This document shows positions 54,219-63,599 of a stretch of DNA of 64,000 bases, one piece after another. The notes beneath the pieces were generated by a model, which made no database searches, was not told the DNA's origin, and saw only the letters and a program-made list of their open reading frames with translations. Numbering within the stretch: position 1 is the stretch's first letter; every line of letters begins with the position of its first letter. A program made the position numbers and the translations under genes. Origin of the DNA: DATAGZ01 sp036263455. Its GTDB lineage: Bacteria; Pseudomonadota; Alphaproteobacteria; Dongiales; Dongiaceae. Location of the stretch: assembly GCA_036263455.1 (NCBI GenBank), contig DATAGZ010000007.1:66834-130833 (forward strand), in the 5' to 3' direction.

Positions 54219-56765
54219 TCACTGCCCGCCGGGTGCCAGTATCTCTCGCTTGCCGGCATGGTTGGCCGATGAGACGATTCCTTCTTTTTCCATGCGCTCG
54301 ATCAGGCGCGCCGCGCGATTGTAGCCGATTTGCAGATGCCGCTGGATGAAGCTCGTCGAAGCCTTGCGCTCGCGCACCACGATCGCCACCGCTTGATCGT
54401 AGAGCTGGCCGTCCTCGCCTTCGCCGCCACCGCCGGTAACGCCCACCGCACTGTCTCCTTCCGCGGGTTCCTCCGTGACGTCCTCGAGATAAGCGGGCTC
54501 GCCCTGGGCCTTGAGAAATTGAACGATGCTTTCCACCTCCCGGTCGGAAACGAACGGGCCGTGAACGCGCGTGATCCGCCCGCCGTTGGCCATATAAAGC
54601 ATGTCGCCTTGGCCAAGCAGCTGCTCGGCTCCGATATCGCCGAGGATGGTGCGGCTATCGATCTTGGTCGTGACGTGGAAGGAGATGCGGGTCGGGAAAT
54701 TGGCCTTGATGGTTCCGGTGATCACATCCACCGAGGGGCGCTGGGTGGCCATGACCAGATGGATGCCCGCCGCGCGCGCCATCTGCGCGAGCCGTTGGAT
54801 CGCCGCTTCAATATCCTTGCCCGCGACCAGCATAAGGTCGGCCATTTCATCGACGATTACCACGATATAGGGATAGGGCGTGAGGTCGAACGGCTCCTCC
54901 TCGTAGATCGGCTTGCCCGTGGCGGGGTCGAAACCGGTCTGCACCTTGCGCATCAAGCTCTCGCCCTCTCGCCGCGCCTGTTCGACCCTTTGGTTGAACC
55001 CGTCGATATTGCGCACGCTGAGCTTGGACATCGCGCGGTAGCGATTTTCCATTTCGCGCACTACCCATTTCAGGGCGACGATCGCCTTGCGTGGCTCGGT
55101 CACCACCGGGGCGAGCAGGTGAGGAATACCGTCATAGACCGAAAGCTCGAGCATTTTGGGGTCGATCATGATGAATTTGCACTGATCGGGAGTCAGCCGA
55201 TACAGCAGCGACAGGATCATCGTGTTGATCGCCACCGACTTGCCCGAGCCGGTGGTACCTGCGATGAGCAGATGCGGCATGCGCGCGAGATCGACGACCA
55301 TCGGCTGACCGCCTATATCCTTGCCGAGCGCCAAAGCGAGCCGGGCGCCATTGGCGGCGCCCCCTTCCTCGTCGAGCAATTCGCGAAGCGACACCGTTTC
55401 GCGCTGTGCGTTGGGGAGCTCGATTCCGATCACCGAGCGCCCCGGCACGACCGCAATCCGCACCGAGAGCGCAGCCATCGACCGGGCGATATCGTCGGCC
55501 AAGGAAACGACCCGGCTGGTCTTTGTGCCTGGCGCTGGTTCGAGCTCATAAAGCGTGACGACCGGACCCGGGCGGACTTTCACGATCTGACCCTTGACGC
55601 CGAAATCGTCGAGCACCGTCTCGAGCAGGCGGGCGTTCTTCTCCAGACTCTCGGCATTCACCTGCTGGACGAATTCATTGGCCTTGGGCAGGGCGAGGAA
55701 ATCCAGCGGCGGCAGCTGAAAAGTGGGCTCCGCTTCGAAGGCGAGCGCGGGCTGCGGGCTGGCGCGCGCGCGCTTGGGCCGGCGCGCAGGCGGCACCGGC
55801 GGCTCGACCAACGCTGAGGCTTGCGCGGCAACCGGTTCGGGGATGCGTAGCTGATCGGCGCGCGACGGCGCCATGGCGGCGGCAGATGTCATGACAACAG
55901 GCGCAGCGGCAGTGAGGCCGAGATGCGGCTCCTGCCGTACCGGCCCCGGTGCGGTTGTGTCGCGTCGGACGGGGCCGAGATGAGACAGGAAGGGTATCGC
56001 GGGGCGCCGGGCAGGCATTTGCGCCGCTGTGGGCCGCGCAATGCCGGGTGAAGCGGGGTGCGGCGGCATCGCCCGACCAGTACCGCCTTGAGCACGCCGG
56101 GCGAAGACGCTCGGCAAGGGGCCTGCCCGCGCCGCCGAGAGCCATTTCTGCACGGCCCGGCCGGTGCTCACATAGCTGCGCCAATGCAGGCCGAGGGTTG
56201 CATAGAGGAGAGGAAACGTGATCGCAAGCATGAAAACGGCCATGGTTGCTTCAAAGCTGCCCGCCAGGGCGGGAATGCCATACCGGCGGGCCAAGCCCGC
56301 GATACCGCCGTCGCCTTGGCTCCCTGTGAGGATCATCCGGCCGGCAAAACCGCCCAAACCTGCCGTAAAGGGCCATGTTCCACCAAAGGGGAGGACTGCT
56401 AAGGTAGTTGCGGCTGAAAGACAGGCGATTGGCCATGTCAACAGGCGCGCCCACCAGCGCGGCAGCAGCCGGTGACGCAGCAGCTGGGCGCCCCACATGG
56501 CCGGAACGAATGGCAGGAGTAAGGCGGCAAGCCCAAGCCCCTCCCACCCGATATCAGCCACATACGCCCCCACCGGCCCCATGATATTTCCCACCCTGGC
56601 GCCGCTCGCGCGGGTGAAACCCGGATCGCCGTTATGAATGGTAATGAGCGCCAGGAACAAGGCAAAAGCCAAGACCAGGAGGCCGGACCCTAATAGCTCG
56701 AGCAAGCGGCTTATGAAAAAATTGCGCCAGCCCGGTCTATTCTCAAGGATCTGTCGATTGCTCAT
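54219..56765 (-). CDS. ftsK: DNA translocase FtsK
   Basis: An 848-residue septal DNA pump that resolves chromosome dimers during division. Four or five N-terminal membrane helices (to about 170), a Pro/Ala/Arg-rich linker (about 210-340), the RecA-like motor with IAGTTGSGKSVAIN (about 500) and VIVDEMADLM, and the C-terminal winged-helix gamma domain with STSFIQRHLQIGYNRAARL, which reads KOPS-type DNA sites. Of three in-frame starts I prefer the ATG of MSNRQIL with a GAGG site; a GTG 15 codons earlier is possible. Confidence 0.96.
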   Translation of the reverse strand: MSNRQILENRPGWRNFFISRLLELLGSGLLVLAFALFLALITIHNGDPGFTRASGARVGNIMGPVGAYVADIGWEGLGLAALLLPFVPAMWGAQLLRHRLLPRWWARLLTWPIACLSAATTLAVLPFGGTWPFTAGLGGFAGRMILTGSQGDGGIAGLARRYGIPALAGSFEATMAVFMLAITFPLLYATLGLHWRSYVSTGRAVQKWLSAARAGPLPSVFARRAQGGTGRAMPPHPASPGIARPTAAQMPARRPAIPFLSHLGPVRRDTTAPGPVRQEPHLGLTAAAPVVMTSAAAMAPSRADQLRIPEPVAAQASALVEPPVPPARRPKRARASPQPALAFEAEPTFQLPPLDFLALPKANEFVQQVNAESLEKNARLLETVLDDFGVKGQIVKVRPGPVVTLYELEPAPGTKTSRVVSLADDIARSMAALSVRIAVVPGRSVIGIELPNAQRETVSLRELLDEEGGAANGARLALALGKDIGGQPMVVDLARMPHLLIAGTTGSGKSVAINTMILSLLYRLTPDQCKFIMIDPKMLELSVYDGIPHLLAPVVTEPRKAIVALKWVVREMENRYRAMSKLSVRNIDGFNQRVEQARREGESLMRKVQTGFDPATGKPIYEEEPFDLTPYPYIVVIVDEMADLMLVAGKDIEAAIQRLAQMARAAGIHLVMATQRPSVDVITGTIKANFPTRISFHVTTKIDSRTILGDIGAEQLLGQGDMLYMANGGRITRVHGPFVSDREVESIVQFLKAQGEPAYLEDVTEEPAEGDSAVGVTGGGGEGEDGQLYDQAVAIVVRERKASTSFIQRHLQIGYNRAARLIERMEKEGIVSSANHAGKREILAPGGQ

Positions 56766-57162
56766 CCCTGCCTCTGGCCTCATTTCCCAATTGTGATGAC
56801 GTATCGCCACTCATAACCGATTCAGGGCTGAAAAACGAGAGCGTCGCAGTAGGTCTTTCGGTGTGGGAGAATTTTATGGCCGACTCGTGCCGAGTCGCAC
56901 AAGAACGTTCTCCCTAATGTTCTCCGTTTTTTATGGAATCCAGGGCAAGATTACCGCGACTCGGCGCGCAAGGATTGGACAAAGAAGCAACCTCATATTT
57001 TACATTAACTATTACCTACAACATATTGAAGTATTTAAGACTTTAAAGCACAAGACTGTTCCCTGGCCTCTCGCGGAATGTCACCGCTTTGTTCCCCAGC
57101 CGAGGCAAAACGTTGCTGCGGGTAGGGAATTCTGATAAGTACATGGAATCGAAAGGATTCCT
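56766..57162. other. Divergent ftsK-secB gap; no gene seen
   Basis: About 400 bases with no credible gene; the largest open frame (90 codons) has no family-like features. The right half is AT-rich and probably holds the secB promoter. It contains the inverted repeat at 56881-56897 and a direct repeat GTTCTCC spaced by five bases (56907-56925). Confidence 0.5.
56881..56897. promoter_or_regulatory. Inverted repeat CGACTCG-TGC-CGAGTCG
   Basis: Perfect 7-bp arms with a 3-base centre. One arm (CGACTCG) recurs about 60 bases to the right. The spot is between divergent ftsK and secB, so it could be an operator, or the base of a small hairpin in an ftsK leader. Confidence 0.4.
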
Positions 57163-57663
57163 ATGAATGACACGCAGGCCGGCGCTCCGGTCCAAAACGA
57201 GCAGCAGCAGCCTCCCCTCACCGTCGTGACTCAGTATCTCAAGGATTTTTCCTTCGAGAATCCGGCGGGCGCGGAAAACCTAACTGCCCCGCAGGCAGCG
57301 CCTACCGGTGCGGTCAAGGTCGATGTGCGCATGAAGCAATTGACCCAGGCCGATATCGAGGTTTCCCTGCTTCTTGGCGTCGAGGCGAAGAGCGGGGAAA
57401 AGGTCCTGTATGTTGCCGAGGTCGATTATGCAGGGATTTTCCGGCTAGGCCGCGTGCCGCAGGAAGCGGTGATGCCGCTCCTGACGATTGAGGCGCCCCG
57501 GCTGCTCTTTCCCTTTGCGCGCAATCTGATCAGCCTCGCCACACAGAATGGCGGCTTCCCTCCGCTGAACATCAATCCGATAGATTTCACCCTGCTCTAT
57601 CGCCAGCGGCAGGAGGAAATGCTCCGCCAGCAAAAGCAGGCGGAAGCCTCGGCAATTATCTAG
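57163..57663 (+). CDS. secB: Protein-export chaperone SecB
   Basis: A 166-residue tetrameric chaperone that keeps preproteins unfolded and hands them to SecA. Conserved segments are TQYLKDFSFENP, LLLGVEAKSGEKVLYVAEVDYAGIF in two blocks, and FARNLISLATQNGGFPPLNINPIDF. AAAGGA site before the ATG. Divergent from ftsK and convergent with mtnN. Confidence 0.97.
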   Translation: MNDTQAGAPVQNEQQQPPLTVVTQYLKDFSFENPAGAENLTAPQAAPTGAVKVDVRMKQLTQADIEVSLLLGVEAKSGEKVLYVAEVDYAGIFRLGRVPQEAVMPLLTIEAPRLLFPFARNLISLATQNGGFPPLNINPIDFTLLYRQRQEEMLRQQKQAEASAII

Positions 57664-57677
57664 CACACGCACCGTAA

Positions 57678-57720
57678 GCGATACTCTCGGCTCCCGCCCA
57701 AGGCAGATCCGAAGTATCGC
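57678..57720. terminator. Hairpin between convergent secB and mtnN
   Basis: Perfect 8-bp arms GCGATACT/AGTATCGC continue after one bulged base into TCGG/CCGA. The hairpin lies 15 bases after the secB stop and 36 bases before the mtnN end. It has no T-run, so it may be a bidirectional stabiliser or a weak terminator. Confidence 0.5.
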
Positions 57721-57755
57721 GAACCGGCGCCAGTTCGCATTGAGGCTAAAGGAGC

Positions 57756-58517
57756 CTAGATCACGGCGGCGATGCGCCGGACCACGTCGGCGGCGACCGG
57801 GGCCGTCGCGAGCAGGAAGCGGGGGAAGTCCAGATGGGATTCCTGGCCGCATAGATCGCTCATCGAGCGGACATTGATAACATAGGTGCCGAACAGTTCC
57901 GCCGCCTGGGCCGTCGAGGCCCCCTCCATCTCGGCGGCTTGGGCGCCGAATTCAGCATGAAGCTGGGTCCGCTTGGTCTCGCTGTTGATGAATTGATCGC
58001 CGCTGGCAATCGTACCGAAGACGAGGTGCGGCGTGCGTCCGCCCGCGACGATATCGCCAGGCAGGGATGGCAACGTGACATGGGCCAGCGCGTTCTTCAG
58101 CTTCGCGATGACATCCTCGGGAACCTTATAGATATAATCCTGCTCCGGTTCGCCAACCGGGGAAATGCCGGGCTTGAACGGCTTGATCCCCTTGTCCGTT
58201 AAATGGCCGTAATCGTGCTGGACCAACTGGGTGCCGATCACCAGATCACCGATGCCGAGCTTGGGATCGAGTCCGCCCGCCACGCCGGAGATCATCAAGG
58301 GCCGGCAATGGAATTGGCTGAGTAGCGTTACCGCCACCATGCCCGAGGCGACCTTGCCCACGCCTGACTGAACCAGAATTACTTCGCGTCCGTCAATCGT
58401 GCCACGATAGGCCTCGCGGTCGAGCACACGAATCACCTCGACATTGGCGAGCGAGCCGCGCAGCGCGGCCAGCTCTTGCGCCATTGCGCAGATTATTCCA
58501 ATCGGATGGTGTGCCAT
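57756..58517 (-). CDS. mtnN: 5'-methylthioadenosine/S-adenosylhomocysteine nucleosidase
   Basis: A 253-residue purine nucleosidase that recycles methylthioadenosine and S-adenosylhomocysteine. The start GIICAMAQELAAL holds the catalytic Glu near residue 14; GVAGGLDP, the base-binding EMEGASTAQAAELF and the catalytic Asp in VRSMSDLCG follow. The ATG of MAHHPIG is chosen over an upstream in-frame ATG. It converges on secB and lies 52 bases after DUF934. Confidence 0.92.
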   Translation of the reverse strand: MAHHPIGIICAMAQELAALRGSLANVEVIRVLDREAYRGTIDGREVILVQSGVGKVASGMVAVTLLSQFHCRPLMISGVAGGLDPKLGIGDLVIGTQLVQHDYGHLTDKGIKPFKPGISPVGEPEQDYIYKVPEDVIAKLKNALAHVTLPSLPGDIVAGGRTPHLVFGTIASGDQFINSETKRTQLHAEFGAQAAEMEGASTAQAAELFGTYVINVRSMSDLCGQESHLDFPRFLLATAPVAADVVRRIAAVI

Positions 58518-58569
58518 GGTCCCCTCTTTCGCCGCCAATCTGCGCAATCACTCTTGAAAAAGCAAGCGA

Positions 58570-59058
58570 TCAACGCTGGTGGCGCAGCGCCCAGGCCGGC
58601 TTGCGACCATCGGCGGCCGGTTGATAGAAGACGCTGAATTCCTCGGCTGCCGCCAGAAAACCCGGCGCCTGGCGAGGATCCCCGATATCGACCGTATCGA
58701 ATCCACACCGAAGCATGAAGAGATATTGATCGCGCAGCACATTGCCTACCGCGCGCAATTCGCCGCGATAGCCGAGCTGCTCGCGCAGAATGCGGGCATG
58801 CGAATAGGCGCGCCCATCACCGAAGCGGGGGAATTCGAGCGCGATCAGGGAAAAATTGTCGAGATCTGCGGCAATCAGGGCCGGCGGTTCATCGGATCGC
58901 AGCCGGATACCCAAGCTGTGCCCCGCAAGCGTCGCGCGCGCGCGTTGCCACTGGGCAAGGGTCACGATGATGGACCCCTCCGCCGGCACGATCGCCTCGT
59001 CTTCGATCGGCACCCATAGATCCTTGATAAGGCGACCCTCTTTAAGAATGGCCGTCAT
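58570..59058 (-). CDS. DUF934 protein, sulfite-reduction associated
   Basis: A 162-residue member of DUF934, a family almost always found with sulfite reductase or APS/PAPS reductase genes. Typical segments are RLRSDEPPALIAADL, FPRFGDGRAYSHARIL and LGYRGELRAVGNVLRDQ. Its biochemical role is unknown; electron supply to sulfite reductase has been suggested. It overlaps the end of cysI by 17 bases. cysH, often between the two, is absent here. Confidence 0.9.
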   Translation of the reverse strand: MTAILKEGRLIKDLWVPIEDEAIVPAEGSIIVTLAQWQRARATLAGHSLGIRLRSDEPPALIAADLDNFSLIALEFPRFGDGRAYSHARILREQLGYRGELRAVGNVLRDQYLFMLRCGFDTVDIGDPRQAPGFLAAAEEFSVFYQPAADGRKPAWALRHQR

Positions 59059-60706
59059 AAAGCGCTCGTTTGAAGGGTTCGGCCCCGATCCGGCGATAGC
59101 AATCCAGAAACCGTTCCTCCGAACTCGACCGATGGGCGAGGTAAGAATCGATCAGGCGCGCGATGGCGTCGGGAACATCGTCGGCAGGAAAGCCCGGCCC
59201 CATGATTTTGCCTATACTGGCATCCTCGGCGGAAGATCCGCCCAAGGTCAGCTGATAGAGTTCCTGTCCCTGCTTGTCGACGCCCAGAATGCCGATATGG
59301 CCGACATGATGGTGGCCGCAAGCGTTGATGCAGCCGGAAATGTTGAGCCGCAGCTCGCCAATGGTAGCGAGCATGGCCGGATCATCGAAGCGGCGCGCGA
59401 TCTTCTGGGCAATCGGAATCGACCGCGCATTGGCAAGGTTGCAATAATCCAGACCCGGGCAAACGATGATATCGCTGATAAGACCGATATTGCCGGCGGC
59501 AAGTCCGATGGCGCGCAGCTTGTCATAGACGGCGGGCAAATCCCGGGCGCGGACGTTCGGCAAGACCAGGTTCTGATGATGGGTGACCCGAATCTCGTCG
59601 GCGGAAAATTCCTGGGCGAGGGCGGCGAGCGCATCCATCTGGTCGGCCGAGGCATCTCCTGGCACCGCTCCCGGCGTCTTGAGCGAAACCGTCACGATGC
59701 GATAGCCCGGCACGCGGTGAGGCCAGAGATTCGTGCGGCACCACCGGGCGAAACCGAGATCCATCCTTTGCGCGGCCTCGAGCTCGGGCGAATCATCGGG
59801 CAGCGCATCATAGGCGGGAGGAGCGAAGTAGCGCGCGATCCGTGCGATTTCTTCCTCGGGTACATGACCGAGAGGCGTGCCCTTGATCTTTTCGAATTCC
59901 TCCGCGACCAGCCGCGCATATTCCGAGGCGCCCAGCGCCTGAACAAGGATCTTGATACGTGCCTTATAAATATTGTCGCGCCGTCCCTGCATGTTATAGA
60001 CGCGCACGACCGCCTCGCAATAAGGCAGGATGTCCGCAGCAGGGACAAACGAGGCGATGGTCACGGCCAGGACCGGTGTCCGCCCCTGCCCGCCCCCGAC
60101 CATGACTTCGAAGCCCAACGCGCCTTCCTCATTCCTGACCAGACGCAGACCGATGTCATGGACGCGCAGCGCCGCCCGATCATGGGGCGATCCACTCACC
60201 GCGATCTTGAATTTGCGCGGCAGGTAGGAAAATTCGGGATGCAGGCTCGACCATTGACGGATCAATTCTGACCAAGGCCGGGGATCGGCAATTTCATCGC
60301 GGGCAACGCCCGCGAACTGATCGGCGGTAACGTTGCGGATACAATTTCCCGAGGTCTGCAATGCGTGCATTTCGACATCGGCAAGCGCCTCGAGAATATC
60401 CGGCACATCGCCCAGCTTGGGCCAATTGTACTGCACATTCTGGCGGGTGGTGAAATGGGCGTAGCCGCGGTCAAAGCGGCGGGCAATCATGGCGAGCTGC
60501 CGCATCTGCCTGCTACTCAGAACGCCGTAGGGGATGGCGACACGCAACATATACGCGTGGAGCTGGAGATAGAGGCCGTTCTTGAGGCGGAGCGGGCGGA
60601 ATTCATCCTCGCTCAATGCACCTTCGAGACGGCGTTCGACCTGACCGCGAAACTGCCGCACACGCTCGCGCACGAAAGTCTCGTCGAATTCATCGTAGCG
60701 ATACAT
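59042..60706 (-). CDS. cysI: Assimilatory sulfite reductase, haemoprotein subunit
   Basis: A 554-residue enzyme that reduces sulfite to sulfide with six electrons. The sirohaem/4Fe-4S ligands are in CPGLDYC and, about 35 residues on, SGCINACGHHH. The first ferredoxin-like domain includes GYAHFTTRQNVQYNWP and TSGNCIRNVT. It is shared with nitrite reductases, but the siroheme-synthase/DUF2849/DUF934 context favours sulfite. The ATG shares one base with the DUF2849 stop. Confidence 0.95.
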   Translation of the reverse strand: MYRYDEFDETFVRERVRQFRGQVERRLEGALSEDEFRPLRLKNGLYLQLHAYMLRVAIPYGVLSSRQMRQLAMIARRFDRGYAHFTTRQNVQYNWPKLGDVPDILEALADVEMHALQTSGNCIRNVTADQFAGVARDEIADPRPWSELIRQWSSLHPEFSYLPRKFKIAVSGSPHDRAALRVHDIGLRLVRNEEGALGFEVMVGGGQGRTPVLAVTIASFVPAADILPYCEAVVRVYNMQGRRDNIYKARIKILVQALGASEYARLVAEEFEKIKGTPLGHVPEEEIARIARYFAPPAYDALPDDSPELEAAQRMDLGFARWCRTNLWPHRVPGYRIVTVSLKTPGAVPGDASADQMDALAALAQEFSADEIRVTHHQNLVLPNVRARDLPAVYDKLRAIGLAAGNIGLISDIIVCPGLDYCNLANARSIPIAQKIARRFDDPAMLATIGELRLNISGCINACGHHHVGHIGILGVDKQGQELYQLTLGGSSAEDASIGKIMGPGFPADDVPDAIARLIDSYLAHRSSSEERFLDCYRRIGAEPFKRALYDGHS

Positions 60707-61005
60707 CAGCGATTCTCCTGCCAGCTGCCGTGATCGACGGCAATGGTTGGATTGCGGCTGGCCCGGATCTGCTCACGCGTGGAGAGTGCCGCGATGACGC
60801 CTTGAGCGTCTTGTGCCACGGCGAAAGCATAAGGTGCGACGATCCGCCGCGCGGCGACAGCCTGCTCCGCCTCGGCGAGCGCTGCGGCAACCGCCGCTTC
60901 ATCGGAGAAGAGTCGCGCCTGCGCCAGCGACGATACCCATTTTCCTTCCGCAGTTAAATAGACGACGTCTCCTTCGTGGAGACGATTGGCGGTGATCGCC
61001 TTCAT
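60706..61005 (-). CDS. DUF2849 protein
   Basis: A 99-residue protein of DUF2849, found in alphaproteobacteria between siroheme synthase and sulfite reductase genes. It starts MKAITANRLHEGDVVYL, followed by ARLFSDEAAVAAALAEAE and VVAPYAF-like strands. Function unknown. Both ends overlap neighbours (ATGA with cysG, TGATG with cysI). An upstream in-frame start would extend well into cysG and is rejected. Confidence 0.9.
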   Translation of the reverse strand: MKAITANRLHEGDVVYLTAEGKWVSSLAQARLFSDEAAVAAALAEAEQAVAARRIVAPYAFAVAQDAQGVIAALSTREQIRASRNPTIAVDHGSWQENR

Positions 61006-61868
61006 CGCCACACCGCCTGGGACATTTCCGCGCGGCGCAGCCATACGATATTACCGGATTCGCCGCTCGGGCTGCCTGCATGGAGCACGGCATCGCGCCG
61101 GGCGAGCCGCAGGATGTCGGGGTCCACGGCCCCTTCGACAAAGAGCCTATCCGCCTGCCGCAGCGCGCGCATTTCACGCAGCGTGAGATCGTCCGCGCAC
61201 CGCGCGGCAATCGTCGTCAGCGTCGCCACTGGCTCGGGAAGCGGCGCACCGTTCAGGGCGCGGATCAGGGACCGGCTGGCGCGCCCCTCGTTTCCCGCCA
61301 TGATGTCCTCGGCAATCGGGCCGGAGAAGATGCGATCCCAAAAGAGGCGCCGACGCTTGCTGTCGTCAATGCGCGTCCGTACGGCGCCACGGAAACGGCG
61401 CGCAAAATTGGCCAAACGGTCCAGACGTGGCGGCAGCGCCTCTTCGATCGCGGCACGGATTCTCTGCGCCAAGACGGGCGAAGCGCCCTGGGTGCTGACG
61501 GCAATAACGACGTCCCCCCGGGTAATCACGGCCGGCATGACCACCGTGCCCATTTCTGGACGGTCGACCACATTGCAAGGAATAGCGGCGGCGCGGGCAA
61601 GGGCGGCGATCCTTCCATCCTCTTCCTCGTTGCCGGCGGCAATCACCAGCGCGCATGCTTGAAGATCCTGGGAAGTAAAGGCGCGCCGGTTCCAGCGCGC
61701 GCGGCCTTCTATCCAGGCTGCGAATTCAGGAATGAGGTCGGGTGACGTCACCTCAAGCATGGCGCTGGCCTCAAGGACCAGGCGCGCCTTCGCGAAGGCC
61801 GCTTCCGTTCCTCCGGCAATTACGATCTTTCGACCCGTTACGTCGAGAAAAAGAGGAAAAAGGGTCAC
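61002..61868 (-). CDS. cysG: Siroheme synthase, dehydrogenase/ferrochelatase part with vestigial methyltransferase
   Basis: A 288-residue protein. Residues 1-150 are the precorrin-2 dehydrogenase Rossmann domain (FLDVTGRKIVIAGGTEAAFAKA, CNVVDRPEMGTVVMPA) and the next 70 the ferrochelatase/dimer part (ISTQGASPVLAQRIR-like). The last 70 residues resemble only the first part of the uroporphyrinogen methyltransferase domain (DLTLREMRALRQADRLFVEG, LRLARRDA) and then stop. The usual methyltransferase domain is about 240 residues, so methylation must be done by another protein. GTG start. Confidence 0.88.
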   Translation of the reverse strand: MTLFPLFLDVTGRKIVIAGGTEAAFAKARLVLEASAMLEVTSPDLIPEFAAWIEGRARWNRRAFTSQDLQACALVIAAGNEEEDGRIAALARAAAIPCNVVDRPEMGTVVMPAVITRGDVVIAVSTQGASPVLAQRIRAAIEEALPPRLDRLANFARRFRGAVRTRIDDSKRRRLFWDRIFSGPIAEDIMAGNEGRASRSLIRALNGAPLPEPVATLTTIAARCADDLTLREMRALRQADRLFVEGAVDPDILRLARRDAVLHAGSPSGESGNIVWLRRAEMSQAVWR

Positions 61869-61937
61869 TGGCGCCTCAAGGAGACCGTAATCTGGCGGCA
61901 GATCAACGTCAACATAAATTACACAGCTTTTTAGTAA

Positions 61938-63599
61938 TTACACTATGTTTTTGTTATTATCGATTGACTCGGCTTTGAGACGCGAGGGATGCAGCTCACC
62001 CGCATTCTCGAGGATGGGTTGAACCAGCGCCGTGAGATGACCGTTGATTCGCTTGAGGTCGCGGAGAATATCGAGATGGAGTGCGCTGGTCTGGATCGTA
62101 TCGGTGCGGCCGGAGCGCAGGCGCTCGAGATGGTGCGCTGCCGCCTGGCGCTCCATGTCGCGGAAGACCTTTTTCTCCGCATAGAGCTGGCGGGCGAGCT
62201 GTTTGTCGCCGCTGACGAAGACATTGAGCGCGAGATCGAGATTGTGGGTGAGCCGTTCATGGATGGCGACGAGTTCGCTCGCCCCTTCCGGGGAAAATTG
62301 CAGGTGGTATTTGAGCTTCTTGGCCGCGAGCGCCATGAGCCCCTTATCGACGATATCGCCGATATGTTCGAGGTTGGTGGTGAGCAGAATCAAATTATGG
62401 ATGCGCATCTGTTCGATCCGATCCTCGGACTTCAGTGCCACCTGGGACAAATAGAGCTTGATTTCACGGTTGAGCCTGTCGACATGATTGTCGAGCTCGC
62501 TCACCCGGCCGATAAGTTTGCGATCGTCGCTGCGAAAAACCTGCAGCGACTTGCGCAGCATATCTCCCACCAGGTCGCCGAGCCGCAATACTTCGCGCGC
62601 GGCATTGGCGAGCGCCACCGAAGGCGTAGTCGCGGGACCGAGATAGCGAGGCCGGCCGGGTTCGCCATCGCTCGTCACGGTCGGCCAGAACCGTTCGAGC
62701 AGCCGCGCACTCCCATGCACGAAGAAGATAAACAGGGCCGCCAGCGTGACATTGAACAGGACATGAAAATCCAACGCCTGCCGCCACGGCTCGGCATGGA
62801 TCACGCTAAGATAGGGCAGAAGCGCCGGCAAAACGCCCGCGAAAATCACGCAGCCGATCAAGCGAAACGCGCCGTTGCCGATGGGAATGCGCCGTTGCTC
62901 GGGCGGCGCGGATGCATTGGCGAGGATGGGCAGGATCGCGCTGCCGAGGTTGGCGCCCAGGACCATCATGAGCCCAAGCGGCAGGGGCAGGATGCCTGTC
63001 TGCATCAGCGAAGCGACAAGCAAGATGATGGCGAGGCTCGAAGCGGCGGCGGCGGTCAATGCCGCGCCCAGCAGAATCCCACTGAGCGGCGCCGCGGCGA
63101 AGATGGTGAGGATCTCGGCGATGTCCGGCGATTGGGCGAGCGGCGCGGCGACGGCGCCGATCAAATGAAGGCCGAGCAGAACGAGACCAAGCCCGACGAT
63201 GGCGCGCCCGAGATCGTGGCCCTTGGCCTGCTGAATTTTCGTGAACATGAGCCAGCCCACGAAAATCAACGCGGGCGATATCCAATCGATGCGGAAGGAA
63301 TAGGCCTGGGCGACGAGCGCGGTGCCGATATCGGCGCCAAGCATCACCGCGAGCGCCGCGCCGCCCGAAATGACCTGGCGCGCCGCGAATCCCGCGACCA
63401 GCAGCGAGGTCGCCTGCGAACTCTGCAGCAGAAGCGTGACGCCGAGCCCGGCTGTCAAGGCGGCCCAGCGATTGTTCAGGGTCCTGCCGAGCGATTGGCC
63501 AAGCCAGGGACCATAGGCGCGCATGATACCCTTTCGCACCATGCGCAATCCCCAAAGTACCAGCGCGACCGCGCCCAAAAAATGAATGAGTGTGGTCAC
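61938..63599 (-). CDS. Na/phosphate cotransporter family protein
   Basis: A 553-residue NptA/YjbB-type protein. About eight to ten membrane helices in two inverted halves, with the QSSQATS motif (about 59) and a second loop with MVLGANLGSAILP. The C-terminal 200 residues form a PhoU-like helical domain (ELDNHVDRLNREIKLYL onward). It may move phosphate out of the cell or adjust phosphate balance. GTG start overlaps the ettA stop (GTGA). Confidence 0.92.
   Translation of the reverse strand: MTTLIHFLGAVALVLWGLRMVRKGIMRAYGPWLGQSLGRTLNNRWAALTAGLGVTLLLQSSQATSLLVAGFAARQVISGGAALAVMLGADIGTALVAQAYSFRIDWISPALIFVGWLMFTKIQQAKGHDLGRAIVGLGLVLLGLHLIGAVAAPLAQSPDIAEILTIFAAAPLSGILLGAALTAAAASSLAIILLVASLMQTGILPLPLGLMMVLGANLGSAILPILANASAPPEQRRIPIGNGAFRLIGCVIFAGVLPALLPYLSVIHAEPWRQALDFHVLFNVTLAALFIFFVHGSARLLERFWPTVTSDGEPGRPRYLGPATTPSVALANAAREVLRLGDLVGDMLRKSLQVFRSDDRKLIGRVSELDNHVDRLNREIKLYLSQVALKSEDRIEQMRIHNLILLTTNLEHIGDIVDKGLMALAAKKLKYHLQFSPEGASELVAIHERLTHNLDLALNVFVSGDKQLARQLYAEKKVFRDMERQAAAHHLERLRSGRTDTIQTSALHLDILRDLKRINGHLTALVQPILENAGELHPSRLKAESIDNNKNIV

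Noticed and set aside
56907..56922. GTTC-N8-GTTC as an alphaproteobacterial LexA (SOS) box upstream of ftsK
   Set aside because: The known alphaproteobacterial box has seven bases between the GTTC half sites; here there are eight.
56863..57135. 90-codon plus-strand frame between ftsK and secB
   Set aside because: AT-rich, low-complexity translation with no recognisable domain; more likely the secB promoter region.
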